DNA from: Pseudactinotalea terrae
GTDB lineage: Bacteria > Actinomycetota > Actinomycetes > Actinomycetales > Beutenbergiaceae
DNA: 64,000 nt
Assembly (NCBI RefSeq): GCF_009733845.1
Contig: NZ_WNXZ01000002.1
Location: forward strand, 1-64,000
Reading direction: 5' to 3'
Positions 43,824 through 52,767 of this stretch are shown in pieces; within the stretch, counting starts at the first letter, position 1; every line of letters begins with the position of its first letter. A program made the translations under genes and the position numbers. The notes beneath the pieces are model-generated. The model was not told the origin of the DNA. It made no database searches and saw only the letters and a program-made list of their open reading frames with translations.

Positions 43824-46800
43824 ACGTGACAGAACCGCAGGCGTTCGACGCCTTCGGCGAGCTTCCGGCGGAGCGCTCCACGACGATGCTGGAGGCGAGC
43901 GCCGGCACCGGGAAGACCTGGACCATCGCGGCGCTCGTGGCCCGCATGGTCGCCGAGGGCGTGGCGCCGTTGGAGCAGATGCTGGTCGTCACGTTCGGGC
44001 GCGCCGCCTCCCAGGAGCTGCGGGAGCGCGTGCGGGAACGGCTGGTCGCCGTGGAGCGGGCGTTCGCGGCGACGGCGCGTGGCGAGGAGCCCACGACCCC
44101 CCCAGACGACGGTGGGTTGACGAGCCATCTGCTCGACGTCGATCCCGAGGAGCGTGGCTTGCGCCGCCGCCGGCTGCGGGAGGCGCTGGGAAGGTTCGAC
44201 GCCGCCACGATCGTCACGACGCACCAGTTCTGCCAGCTGGTCCTCAAGGGGCTGGGTGTCGCAGGTGACACCGATGTGGGCGCCACGCTCGTCGAGGATC
44301 TCGACGACCTGCTGGGCGAGGTCGTCGACGACCTCTACCTGCGCGGCTTCAAGGACGACACCAACCCCGTGTTCACGCGTGAGCTGGCGATGAAGATCGC
44401 CAAGGCCGCCGTGGCCGACCCCTCGGCACGGCTCGAGCCGCAGGCAGCCGGACCCGGCTCGCCCGCAGCGCGTCGGCTGGGGTTCGCGCAGGCGGTGCGC
44501 GACGAGCTCGAGATCCGCAAGCGCCGGCTCGGGCTGCTGTCCTACGACGACCTGCTGAGCCAGCTCGCCCAGGCGCTCGAGCACGCCGACTCGCCCGCGC
44601 GGACACGGATGCGGCAACGGTGGTCCGTGGTGCTGGTCGACGAGTTCCAGGACACCGACCCGGTGCAGTGGCAGGTGCTCGACCGCGCCTTCAGCGGCCA
44701 CGCGCGCATGGTGCTGATCGGGGACCCGAAGCAGGCCATCTACGCCTTCCGTGGCGGTGACGTCGTCACGTACCTGCAGGCCCGTGCCGGCGCCGACGCC
44801 ATCGCGACCCTCGACAAGAACTACCGGTCCGACGCGCCGCTGCTGACACGCATGCAGGCGCTGCTGCAGGGCGCGGAGCTCGGCGACCGGCGGATCGTCG
44901 TGCGCGAGGTCGCGGCGGCTCACGAGCAGGGCCGGCTCATCGGGGCACCGCACTCGGCACCGTTCCGGCTCCGGCTCGTGGACCGGGCCCTGTTCGCCGG
45001 CGACTCGCCGAGGATCGGCCCGCTGCGGCAGCACGTCGCACGAGATCTCGCGGCCGATGTCCGTGAGCTCCTCACCGCGGGCGCGCGGCTCGCCGACCGT
45101 GACCTCCGGGCCAGCGATGTCGCGGTCCTGTGCCAGAGCCATCGACAGGCCGGGTACGTCGCCGATGCCCTGGCTGAGGCCGGTATCCCCACGGTGCTGT
45201 CCTCCGGCGGCAGCGTGTTCGGCACCGAGGGCGCCCGCCAGTGGCTGACGCTGCTGGAGGCGATCGAGCGGCCGCAGATCACCGGGCGCGTGCGGGCGGC
45301 TGGGCTCACGGCTTTCTTCGGTCACACCGCCGAGGATCTCGGCGCCGACTTCGCCGATCGGATCACGGGTGAGATCGCCGAGATGCTGCGCGAGTGGAGC
45401 GACCTCATTCGCGACAGGGGCATCGCCGCGGTCCTCGAGGCGGCAGCCGGCCGGGGGCTGATCGGGCGTGTGCTCGCAACGGTCGGCGGCGAGCGGCTGC
45501 TCACCGACCTGCGGCACGTGGCCGAGGTGCTGCATCAGCACGCCCACCAGCACGACCTCGGTGTCATCGCGCTGAGCAGCTGGCTGCGCGAGCAGATGCG
45601 CGACGGCGCCCGCGGCGCCGCAGCGGCGGAGCGACCACGCCGGCTCGACAGCGATGCGGCAGCGGTGCAGGTGCTGACGATCCACGGCAGCAAGGGCCTG
45701 GAGTTCGGCGTCGTCTACCTGCCGTTCCTGGCCGACAACTTCATCATGGACCCGGACTTCCCGTTGTTCCACGACGAGCACGGCAACCGGTGCCTCGACG
45801 TGGGCGGCGCGCCGTTCGCGGGCGAGCACCTGCGCGCTGCGGGCGCCGAGGACCTCGGTGAGGACCTGCGGCTGCTCTACGTGGCGCTGACGCGCGCGAA
45901 GTCCCAGGTGGTCGCCTGGTGGCTGCCGAGCAACCGGAACACCCCGCAGTCTGCTCTGCACCGGCTCGTGTTCGGCCGGGCACCGAACGCCGCGGCCGTT
46001 CCCGAGAGCGTGCCCGTGCTCGACCACGCCACCACCGAGGAGTACGCCCGGCGCTGGGAGAAGGTCGGCGCGTTCAGCGTCGAGACCGCCGAACCTGCGC
46101 AGCTCGCGGACACCGTGGGCGAGCCTGTGCGGCGCGAGCTCAGCGCCCGGCGGTGGGACCGACGCATCGACACCGTGTGGCGGCGCACCTCCTACTCGGC
46201 GCTCAGCGCGGCCGCCGAGGCCGAGCTGGCCACCCGGGTCACGGCGGCGGATGGCCCGATGGTGGACAGCGAGCCGGAGTACACCACCCGCCAGGACGAG
46301 CCCACGGTCGAGCCGAGGAGCCACGCCGAGCTCGAGAACGACCTGGTCTCGCCGATGGCCGCGTTGCCGGCCGGGGCCACCTTCGGCTCGCTCGTGCACG
46401 AGGTGCTCGAGCTCGCCGACCCTGCTGCCCCCGAGCACGGCGGCGATCTACGGGAGGAGATGCTCGCCAGGATCGCCGAGGCGCGGGTGCGGTGGCCGGT
46501 GGCCGAGCTCGCCGACCCGGCCAAGACCGAGGCGCTCGCGGATGCGCTGGTCGCCGTCTGCGACACCCCGCTCGGGCCGCTCGCCGGCACGACGCTGCGC
46601 GAGATCGGGCTGACCAACAGGCTCGCCGAGCTCGACTTCGAGCTACCGCTGCACGGTGGCGACGCCGGCCCCGCCGAGGGCGGCAGCGGTGCTGACTCCA
46701 CGCTGGCCGACCTCGGTCCGCTGCTGCGGCGGCACCTGCAGCCCGGCGACCCGCTGCTCCCGTACGCGGACATCGTGTCCGACCCGGCGTACGCCGCGCA

Positions 46801-47206
46801 ACGGCTGCGCGGCTACCTCACCGGGTCGGTGGACGTGATGCTGCGGGTCGGCGAGCGCTACCTCGTGGTCGACTACAAGACGAACTGGCTCGGGTCCTTC
46901 GACGAGGAGCTGCGGGCGAGCGCGTACGCCCCGGTGCGGCTCGCGGAGGCCATGACCCACTCCTCCTACCCGCTGCAGGCGCTCCTGTACGCCGTGGTGC
47001 TGCACCGGTTCCTGCGGTGGCGGCTGCCCGGCTACCAGCCCGAGCGCCACCTCGGCGGGGTGCTCTACCTCTACGTGCGGGGGATGTGCGGGCCCGAGAC
47101 CCCTGTCGTCGACGGACACCCGTGCGGCGTCTTCTCCTGGCAGCCGCCGGCCGCGCTGGTCACCGAGATCTCGGATCTTCTCGACGGCGTGGGGGTGACG
47201 GTGTGA
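43820..47206 (+). CDS. recB: Exodeoxyribonuclease V subunit beta (RecB)
   Basis: A 1128-aa UvrD-type 3'-5' helicase with a C-terminal nuclease. Walker A is EASAGTGKTWT (about residue 26). The DEFQDTDPVQW helicase motif II, QAIYAFRGGDV (III), TIHGSKGLEFGVVYLPFL (V) and LLYVALTRAKSQV (VI) are present. The nuclease core reads SVDVMLRVGERYLVVDYKTNWLG, including the DYKTN metal-binding motif. It repairs double-strand breaks with RecC and RecD. Overlaps both neighbours by 4 nt. Confidence 0.97.
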   Translation: MNVTEPQAFDAFGELPAERSTTMLEASAGTGKTWTIAALVARMVAEGVAPLEQMLVVTFGRAASQELRERVRERLVAVERAFAATARGEEPTTPPDDGGLTSHLLDVDPEERGLRRRRLREALGRFDAATIVTTHQFCQLVLKGLGVAGDTDVGATLVEDLDDLLGEVVDDLYLRGFKDDTNPVFTRELAMKIAKAAVADPSARLEPQAAGPGSPAARRLGFAQAVRDELEIRKRRLGLLSYDDLLSQLAQALEHADSPARTRMRQRWSVVLVDEFQDTDPVQWQVLDRAFSGHARMVLIGDPKQAIYAFRGGDVVTYLQARAGADAIATLDKNYRSDAPLLTRMQALLQGAELGDRRIVVREVAAAHEQGRLIGAPHSAPFRLRLVDRALFAGDSPRIGPLRQHVARDLAADVRELLTAGARLADRDLRASDVAVLCQSHRQAGYVADALAEAGIPTVLSSGGSVFGTEGARQWLTLLEAIERPQITGRVRAAGLTAFFGHTAEDLGADFADRITGEIAEMLREWSDLIRDRGIAAVLEAAAGRGLIGRVLATVGGERLLTDLRHVAEVLHQHAHQHDLGVIALSSWLREQMRDGARGAAAAERPRRLDSDAAAVQVLTIHGSKGLEFGVVYLPFLADNFIMDPDFPLFHDEHGNRCLDVGGAPFAGEHLRAAGAEDLGEDLRLLYVALTRAKSQVVAWWLPSNRNTPQSALHRLVFGRAPNAAAVPESVPVLDHATTEEYARRWEKVGAFSVETAEPAQLADTVGEPVRRELSARRWDRRIDTVWRRTSYSALSAAAEAELATRVTAADGPMVDSEPEYTTRQDEPTVEPRSHAELENDLVSPMAALPAGATFGSLVHEVLELADPAAPEHGGDLREEMLARIAEARVRWPVAELADPAKTEALADALVAVCDTPLGPLAGTTLREIGLTNRLAELDFELPLHGGDAGPAEGGSGADSTLADLGPLLRRHLQPGDPLLPYADIVSDPAYAAQRLRGYLTGSVDVMLRVGERYLVVDYKTNWLGSFDEELRASAYAPVRLAEAMTHSSYPLQALLYAVVLHRFLRWRLPGYQPERHLGGVLYLYVRGMCGPETPVVDGHPCGVFSWQPPAALVTEISDLLDGVGVTV

Positions 47207-49050
47207 GCGAGGTGGAAGCCGGTGGAGCCACGGTCGAGATCGACCCGTTCGGGCGCGAGCGGGCGCGGTCGGCGACCGGGCTGCTCGCCGAGCTCAACCA
47301 CCCGGACGGCCTGAGCGCCGCGGATGTGCACGTCGCGCGCCGGCTCGCCGCGCTCGGCGGCTGCGAGGACGAACGTGTGCTGGTGGCCGCCGCGCTGGCG
47401 GTGCGGGCCGTGCGGCAGGGGTCGGTGTGCCTCGATCTCGGCGGCAGCCGGGTGCGGGAGCTGCTCGACCAGGAGTGGGAGGTCGAGGAGTGGCGCGCCG
47501 CGCTGCTGTCCTCGACGCTGGTGCGGGAACCCGGGAACGACGCGGTGACACCGCTCGTGCTCGACGCGAACCGGCTCTACCTCGACCGGTACTGGGCAGA
47601 GGAGGGCCAGGTCGTGCGCGACCTGCGCGAGCGTGGTGCCACAGCGCCCTCCAGTGCCGACGGGCTCGACGAGATCCTGCACCGGTACTTCCCGGCGAGC
47701 ATCGACGGCCCGGCGAGCGCCAGCGGCGGCGACACGTTCGCCGAGCAGCGTGCCGCGGCGGAGGCTGCGTGCCGAGGCTGGACCACAGTGATCACGGGAG
47801 GTCCAGGCACGGGCAAGACGACCACGATCGCCGGTCTGCTGGGCGTGCTGATCGAGAGCGACCCCTCGCTGCGGATCGCGCTCGCGGCGCCCACGGGTCG
47901 CGCGGCCGCCCGGATGGGTGAGGCCGTCACCGAGACGACGGGGCAGCGCTGGTTCCCCGCCGGTCCTGTCACCGACCGGGTGATGGCGGTCGCGGAGTCG
48001 GCGCGCACCCTGCACCGGTTGCTCGGCGCCGTGCCCGGTCGGCCGTTCCGGCACAACCGCTCGAACCGGTTGCCGTACGACGTGGTCGTGGTCGACGAGA
48101 CCTCGATGGTCTCGCTCACGATGATGGCCAGACTGCTCGACGCCATGCGGCCGCACGCCCGGCTGGTGCTGGTGGGCGACGCCGATCAGCTCGCGTCGGT
48201 GGATGCCGGCGCCGTGCTCGGTGATCTCGTGACCGGCCTCGACATGGGCGAGGAGTCGGCACAGGTGCGCAGGCTGCTGCACAGCCACCGGTTCGGTGGC
48301 CGCATCGGCGGCCTCGCAGCCGCGATCCGCGACGGCGATGCCGACCGGGCCGTCGAGCTGCTCACCACCTCGTCCGCCGCAGATGACGAGGATGCGGGCG
48401 TCGTCGAGCTCGTCACGATCGACGACGTCGAAGAGATGCTGATCGACCATGCGGTCGCGCTGCAGGAGGCGGCGTCAGGAGACGCCGGCGCCGCTGCCGT
48501 CATCAGGGTGCTCGACCAGCACCGGCTGCTGTGCGCCCACCGTGAGGGGCCGTTCGGCGAGGGCTACTGGAACCGCAGGATCGAGCGCGCGCTGGGGGCG
48601 CGGCAGCGGCACAGCCTGGGCACCTGGTACGTGGGTCGGCCGGTCATCGTCACGGAGAACGACTACGGGTTGGGGCTGTACAACGGCGACCTGGCCGTGG
48701 TGCTGCCGGTCGATGACCCCGAGCGGTCCCGCCTCGTGGCCGCTGTGGCATCGGGTGGGGCGGATCCCAAGCTCATCCCGGTGGGCCGGCTGCCCGAGGT
48801 GCGTTCGGCGCACGCCATGACGGTGCACCGCAGCCAGGGCAGCCAGGTCGACGAGGTGACGGTCCTGCTGCCTGAAGATGGTTCGCGGCTGCTGACGCGC
48901 CAGCTCCTCTACACCGCGGTCACGCGCGCGAAGAGCCGGGTGCGGGTGGTGACGGGCAACGATCGCGAGCGGGCAGCAGCGGCGGTACGGGCCGCCGTCG
49001 GGGAGACGGCGCCACGAGCGTCGGGTCTCGCGGAGCGGCTCACGCGATGA
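47203..49050 (+). CDS. recD: Exodeoxyribonuclease V subunit alpha (RecD)
   Basis: A 615-aa SF1B 5'-3' helicase with Walker A GGPGTGKTTT (about residue 200), VVVDETSMVSLTMMARLL, GDADQLASVDAGAVLGDL and the C-terminal TVHRSQGSQVDEV and LLYTAVTRAKSRV motifs. Together with RecB and RecC it completes RecBCD. GTG start overlapping the recB stop. The stop is 12 bp from the convergent lsr2 stop. Confidence 0.96.
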   Translation: MSEVEAGGATVEIDPFGRERARSATGLLAELNHPDGLSAADVHVARRLAALGGCEDERVLVAAALAVRAVRQGSVCLDLGGSRVRELLDQEWEVEEWRAALLSSTLVREPGNDAVTPLVLDANRLYLDRYWAEEGQVVRDLRERGATAPSSADGLDEILHRYFPASIDGPASASGGDTFAEQRAAAEAACRGWTTVITGGPGTGKTTTIAGLLGVLIESDPSLRIALAAPTGRAAARMGEAVTETTGQRWFPAGPVTDRVMAVAESARTLHRLLGAVPGRPFRHNRSNRLPYDVVVVDETSMVSLTMMARLLDAMRPHARLVLVGDADQLASVDAGAVLGDLVTGLDMGEESAQVRRLLHSHRFGGRIGGLAAAIRDGDADRAVELLTTSSAADDEDAGVVELVTIDDVEEMLIDHAVALQEAASGDAGAAAVIRVLDQHRLLCAHREGPFGEGYWNRRIERALGARQRHSLGTWYVGRPVIVTENDYGLGLYNGDLAVVLPVDDPERSRLVAAVASGGADPKLIPVGRLPEVRSAHAMTVHRSQGSQVDEVTVLLPEDGSRLLTRQLLYTAVTRAKSRVRVVTGNDRERAAAAVRAAVGETAPRASGLAERLTR

Positions 49051-49062
49051 GGTCCGCCGCGG

Positions 49063-49386
49063 TCAGTTGCCCGCGGCGTGGAACTGCTCGATGACATCCT
49101 TCGGGACGCGCTTGCCGCTCGGGAGGTCGATCCCGTTCGAGCGGGCCCACTGACGCACAGCGCGGGGGTCGGCCTTGGTGCTGGCGTAGAACGGGGTGGG
49201 TGCGCCGTCGCCGGCCACCTTGCGGGCGACCGCCATGTAGCGGGCGAGATCGCGGACGAGCTCGTGGTGGTGCGCTGTGCTCAGGTCGATCTCGAAGTAC
49301 TCGCCGTCGAGCTCGAGCTCGACCGTGCGGTCTGCGGCGGTCCCGTCGACGTCGTCGACGAGCAGCGTCACCGTCTTGGTGGCCAT
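49063..49386 (-). CDS. lsr2: Lsr2 nucleoid-associated protein, altered AT-hook
   Basis: A 107-aa Lsr2. The N-terminal dimerisation domain (TVTLLVDDVDGTAADRTVELELDG) and the C-terminal DNA-binding helices (DPRAVRQWARSNGI, KDVIEQFHAAGN) are clear. Lsr2 silences AT-rich DNA, much as H-NS does. The usual AT-hook-like RGR before IP is replaced by GKR in PSGKRVP, so minor-groove contact may be weaker or different. It is monocistronic; the 143 bp upstream, up to 49529, hold its promoter and that of the next gene. Confidence 0.93.
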   Translation of the reverse strand: MATKTVTLLVDDVDGTAADRTVELELDGEYFEIDLSTAHHHELVRDLARYMAVARKVAGDGAPTPFYASTKADPRAVRQWARSNGIDLPSGKRVPKDVIEQFHAAGN

Positions 49387-49517
49387 GCGGTCCTCTCGGA
49401 TCGTCCGTTGGTGCTGCGCCGATGATATGGCGCCGCCCGGCTACGGCCGGCCGGAACGGGTGGTCAGCTCTGTCCATCGAGCAGGACGTGACCCGGAGCC
49501 GGAGGGGAACAGGTGTG

Positions 49518-49523
49518 TAGCCT
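49518..49523 (+). promoter_or_regulatory. -10 box TAGCCT of leaderless module-1 transcript
   Basis: TAGCCT ends 6 nt before the GTG at 49530. Confidence 0.5.
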
Positions 49524-49529
49524 GCGGGC

Positions 49530-50192
49530 GTGAGCATGGAGGCGGGGGCGATCACGGCGCGGACCGTGGTGACCGTGCTGCTCGCCACGTGGCCGCGGCG
49601 GCTGCTCCTCGGAGGGCTGCTGCTGATCCCCGTGATCGTGGGTGCCCTGGGCGGGTTCGGCAGCACCGAGCCGCGATCCTTCGAGGCGAGTGCCGGCGAG
49701 GACATCGACCTGGGGCCCCTGACGATGCGCCCGCTCGCGTTCTTCGTCTCGGACGAGACGCGCCGCTCCGGGCTGGACTACGTGGACGGCGCGCAGGCAT
49801 GGCTCGGGATCGTCGTGGAGGTCGAGAACACGACCGAGAGCCCCATCTCGCTCACGTTCGCCGGCCCCGCGAGCGACGCGATCGAGCCGCAGCTGCCCCA
49901 GGGTGTGCTGCTCAGCACGTTGAGCGTGGCGGCCGAGGCGGTCCGGGTGGCCGACGGCACCTCGGGAACCGCAGCGCTGCCCGGCGTGCGCACCCAGGTG
50001 GCGCTGCTGTGGCCGGTCTCCGACGCGGCGGCGGTGCCGGAGGTGCTGGACGCCGTCATGACCGAGTCGCTCTGGATGTTCGGCCCGATGTCCAACGAGG
50101 AACGGTGGATGTCGCTGGGCGACACGTGGCACGTGGCGCTGCCGCGGACCGAGCTGCCAGCGACGATGTTCGAGCCCGAGGACGATCTCTGA
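49530..50192 (+). CDS. Module protein A, copy 1: single-pass extracytoplasmic protein
   Basis: A 220-aa protein of no recognised family. The N-terminus EAGAITARTVVTVLLATWPRR precedes one membrane helix (about residues 24-44), and the rest is predicted outside. The outer part contains WLGIVVEVENTTESPISLTF, which looks like an Ig-like beta-sandwich strand pair. Its paralogue at 63234-63872 shares the GAITARTV and WPRR text and the overall layout. It is first of an A-B-C operon; the GTG lies 6 nt after TAGCCT, and the stop overlaps B (TGATG). Confidence 0.8.
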   Translation: MSMEAGAITARTVVTVLLATWPRRLLLGGLLLIPVIVGALGGFGSTEPRSFEASAGEDIDLGPLTMRPLAFFVSDETRRSGLDYVDGAQAWLGIVVEVENTTESPISLTFAGPASDAIEPQLPQGVLLSTLSVAAEAVRVADGTSGTAALPGVRTQVALLWPVSDAAAVPEVLDAVMTESLWMFGPMSNEERWMSLGDTWHVALPRTELPATMFEPEDDL

Positions 50193-50773
50193 TGCGCCGC
50201 CGCTGGGTCATCATCGCGCTGGCCGTGCTCGCCGTGGTCGTCGGGATCACCAGCAACCTCGCCGACGCGCGGCTGCTGCCCTACGGCCCGGTCGCAGCCA
50301 CCGGCGCCATGGGTGAGGACGTGTCGGCGTTCCCGTACACGGTGCACGTCAACCATGCGCAGGCCGCGGCGAGCATCGTGGAGGCGGGCCGGTTCGAGCC
50401 CCCGCCGCCCACCACGACCGACGGCGTCTGGGTGGTGGTCAACCTGTCCTACGCGACCGAGGACGAGGTCCGGATTCCGGGCAGCTCCGCCCTCGTGCTG
50501 CGCGCCGAGGACGGCCGCCAGTTCCCGGTCTCCAACCGCAGCCCGGCGAGGCCGTGGCTGGCCGGTGCCGACATCTGGGTGCGCGGAGACCTGGCGTTCG
50601 AGGTGGCGCCGGACACGCTGGACGGCCTGATGCTCGTCTTCGACCCCGAGCTGAAGATCTACGGGCCGATGCCGATGCAGTACGCGCAGATCCCCCTCGA
50701 CCTCGACCCGGACGACGTGGTCGAGGTGCTCGACCTCACCGAGACCGAGACCCTCCCGGTGGGTAAGCGATGA
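50192..50773 (+). CDS. Module protein B, copy 1: single-pass extracytoplasmic protein
   Basis: A 193-aa protein. RRRWVIIALAVLAVVVGI forms a signal anchor at the N-terminus, and the remainder is outside the membrane. WVVVNLSYATEDEVRIPGS and WLAGADIWVRGDLAFEVAPD correspond strongly to VLVDLSYATTDSW and WMAGPDIWYRGGLLFEVPTD in the copy-2 paralogue (62677-63237). It resembles DUF4352-like beta-sandwich proteins in its pattern of charged loops and hydrophobic strands, but no family is certain. Overlaps A and C. Confidence 0.8.
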   Translation: MRRRWVIIALAVLAVVVGITSNLADARLLPYGPVAATGAMGEDVSAFPYTVHVNHAQAAASIVEAGRFEPPPPTTTDGVWVVVNLSYATEDEVRIPGSSALVLRAEDGRQFPVSNRSPARPWLAGADIWVRGDLAFEVAPDTLDGLMLVFDPELKIYGPMPMQYAQIPLDLDPDDVVEVLDLTETETLPVGKR

Positions 50774-51432
50774 CCGAGCCGGCCGCGCGGGACCCACGCC
50801 CCGAGGCCGAGATCGCCACCCCGCCGCGGGGTGTCCGTGCTCCTGAGCCGCCGGCCCAGGTCTGGGGCTCGCAACCGCGGCCGGACCAGCCTCGGCGCAC
50901 GGTGCTCCCCCTCGCTCGCGTGCTCTGGGCCGTGGCGCTCGTGATCGGGCTGCTCGGCACGGCGTGGATCTCCACCGACTACTTCCGCACGTACTGGCTG
51001 CAGTCACAGCCGCGCGAGCCCGCGGCGGTCGACGCGAACGGCGCGGCCACGTTGGCGGGCATCACGATCTCTCTCGTCGAGGCGAGGGACCTGGGCGACT
51101 CGCCATCGTTGGGGGGCAGCGAGTGGCGTCCGCCCGCCGGGTTCCACGCCTGGCGGGTGGTGCTGCGTACCGAGTCGACCAACGACGACGTGAGTGCGTG
51201 CGAGGTCGCGCTCGTCGACGACCGAGGGCGGGAGTTCCTCGCGAACCACTTCGTGGAGAGCTTCGCCGACGGGTACGAGTGGAGCTACACCTGCCGCAGA
51301 CTGAGCCCCGAGGACGACATCGGGCCCGAGCAAGCCCTGCTGGTTCTCGTGCCCGCCGACGCGGAGCCGCGCTCGGTGAGGATCACGGAGGCAACGCTGG
51401 ACCCGGGCTACATCGAGCTCGAGATCGGCTGA
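50770..51432 (+). CDS. Module protein C, copy 1: single-pass extracytoplasmic protein
   Basis: A 220-aa protein. A Pro/Arg-rich cytoplasmic tail (about residues 1-45) precedes a membrane helix (VLWAVALVIGLLGTAWI, about 50-67). The outer domain has VALVDDRGREFLANHF and ALLVLVPADAEPRSVRI, matched by VEVRDAEGRQFLAGRE and LVLVPVGAELVSVRV in copy 2. Two Cys in equivalent positions in both copies (SACEVAL and YTCRR here) could form a disulfide. The ATG overlaps the B stop, and the gene's 3' end overlaps D antisense by 25 bp. Confidence 0.8.
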   Translation: MTEPAARDPRPEAEIATPPRGVRAPEPPAQVWGSQPRPDQPRRTVLPLARVLWAVALVIGLLGTAWISTDYFRTYWLQSQPREPAAVDANGAATLAGITISLVEARDLGDSPSLGGSEWRPPAGFHAWRVVLRTESTNDDVSACEVALVDDRGREFLANHFVESFADGYEWSYTCRRLSPEDDIGPEQALLVLVPADAEPRSVRITEATLDPGYIELEIG

Positions 51433-52736
51433 TCCGGCAGGCGTAGCTGCGAGGCTGCGCCGAACCGCGCGAGCAGCGCGTCGGTGAACGCGGCGAGCAG
51501 CGGAGCGGTCACGCACAGCACGAGGATGTGCGCGAACGCCTGGGCCGGGCCGTAGGTGGCGAGCCAGTCGATGTAGGAGAAGCGCGGGAAGAGATTCCGC
51601 AGCAGGTCCCAGACGGCGAACGGCAGCCACGTGGTCAGCAGCGCGTAGACCACGCAGAACACCAGCACCGGCACGAACCGGGACCGCAGGATCATCGCGA
51701 CGCCGCCGAGCAGCGCCCCGAAGTGCCCCTCGGTGTCGGCGATCCTGTGCCAGGCGGCCGTGACGAGCGCAGGGTTGACCTTCTGCGTCACCCGAGCGAG
51801 CCGGTTCTGCCGCTGCATCGCGGCGACGACCTCGTCGTCGGAGATGCCCTCGGCTGCCGAGAGACCGTAGATCACCACCCCGATCGTCAACCACGCGAGC
51901 GGCGTGACCAGACCGGTCACCACGCCGTCGAGCATCGTCCCGGCCACGGTGACGCCCCACTCGCCGACAGCGCCGAAGGCCGGGAAGGAGACGTCCACCG
52001 ACTCCCACCAGTCGGCGAGCGAGCGGCCGATGCGACGCCGCTGCCACCAGTCGTGCAGGCCCTTGAGGGCCGTGTTGATGACGACCACACCGATGACGAT
52101 CCAGACGATCTCGGCGTAGCCGACGAGCGCGCGCAGCACCGCACGAAGCCCCCGCCTGCCCGCACCGCCCTGCCACAGCGAGTCCTTGCCGGCGGCCCGG
52201 GCACCGACCGCGCGGAGCAAGAATGCGACGACCACGACGGCGATCACCATTGGCGCGCTGCCGTCCGGGACGAGGTTGTCGTACGCCGCCTGATCGAGCG
52301 AACCGCTGGCGAAGTGCTCCTCCTGCACCTGGGTGAAGCCCCCGAGGAGGAACTCCGAGAGGTCGTCGGAGAACTGACCCCGGTTCTCGTAGACGACCAG
52401 GAACGGGACCAGGACGCTGCCGATCGCGGCGATCACCGCTCCCGCACCACCCCGCGCCCCCTGCCGCTTGCGCAGCACCAGCAGCATCGCCACGATCGCG
52501 AGCAGCGGCACCAACGGCACGAACGAGAACACCAGCAGCCCGGGCAGCGCACCGCCCCGGTATGCGAGCACCGCGAGCCGCATCACCAGGTCGTGCGCCA
52601 CGTACGAGCACGCGGCGATCGCGAGCAGGCGCCACCAGTGCGCTGCGAGCAGCCGCCAGCTCGTGCGCAGCAGTCCGAGTCCCAGCAGCTGTGACCAGCT
52701 CTCCTGCTGCGCCTGCGCCTCGACGGTCTGGGTCAT
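51408..52736 (-). CDS. Module protein D, copy 1: polytopic membrane protein
   Basis: A 442-aa integral membrane protein with about eight to nine helices, for instance at residues about 35-56, 62-84, 95-113, 165-180, 207-232, 275-300, 358-380 and 408-426. It has no transporter or enzyme motif I recognise. A loop with charged residues (DDEVVAAMQRQNRLARV, about 305) lies between helices. It is clearly homologous to the 475-aa protein at 60741-62168 (shared GSVLVPFLVVYE-like, LVGYAE-VW and IRS-F-PVL text). It converges on A-B-C and overlaps the end of C. Confidence 0.8.
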   Translation of the reverse strand: MTQTVEAQAQQESWSQLLGLGLLRTSWRLLAAHWWRLLAIAACSYVAHDLVMRLAVLAYRGGALPGLLVFSFVPLVPLLAIVAMLLVLRKRQGARGGAGAVIAAIGSVLVPFLVVYENRGQFSDDLSEFLLGGFTQVQEEHFASGSLDQAAYDNLVPDGSAPMVIAVVVVAFLLRAVGARAAGKDSLWQGGAGRRGLRAVLRALVGYAEIVWIVIGVVVINTALKGLHDWWQRRRIGRSLADWWESVDVSFPAFGAVGEWGVTVAGTMLDGVVTGLVTPLAWLTIGVVIYGLSAAEGISDDEVVAAMQRQNRLARVTQKVNPALVTAAWHRIADTEGHFGALLGGVAMILRSRFVPVLVFCVVYALLTTWLPFAVWDLLRNLFPRFSYIDWLATYGPAQAFAHILVLCVTAPLLAAFTDALLARFGAASQLRLPDQPISSSM

Positions 52737-52744
52737 CGGTGGTC

Positions 52745-52750
52745 ACTGTA
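52745..52750 (-). promoter_or_regulatory. -10 box TACAGT before module gene D1
   Basis: On the minus strand TACAGT ends 8 nt before the ATG at 52736. The same hexamer precedes the paralogous D2 gene. Confidence 0.45.
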
Positions 52751-52767
52751 GGGGAGCGAGGACCACC

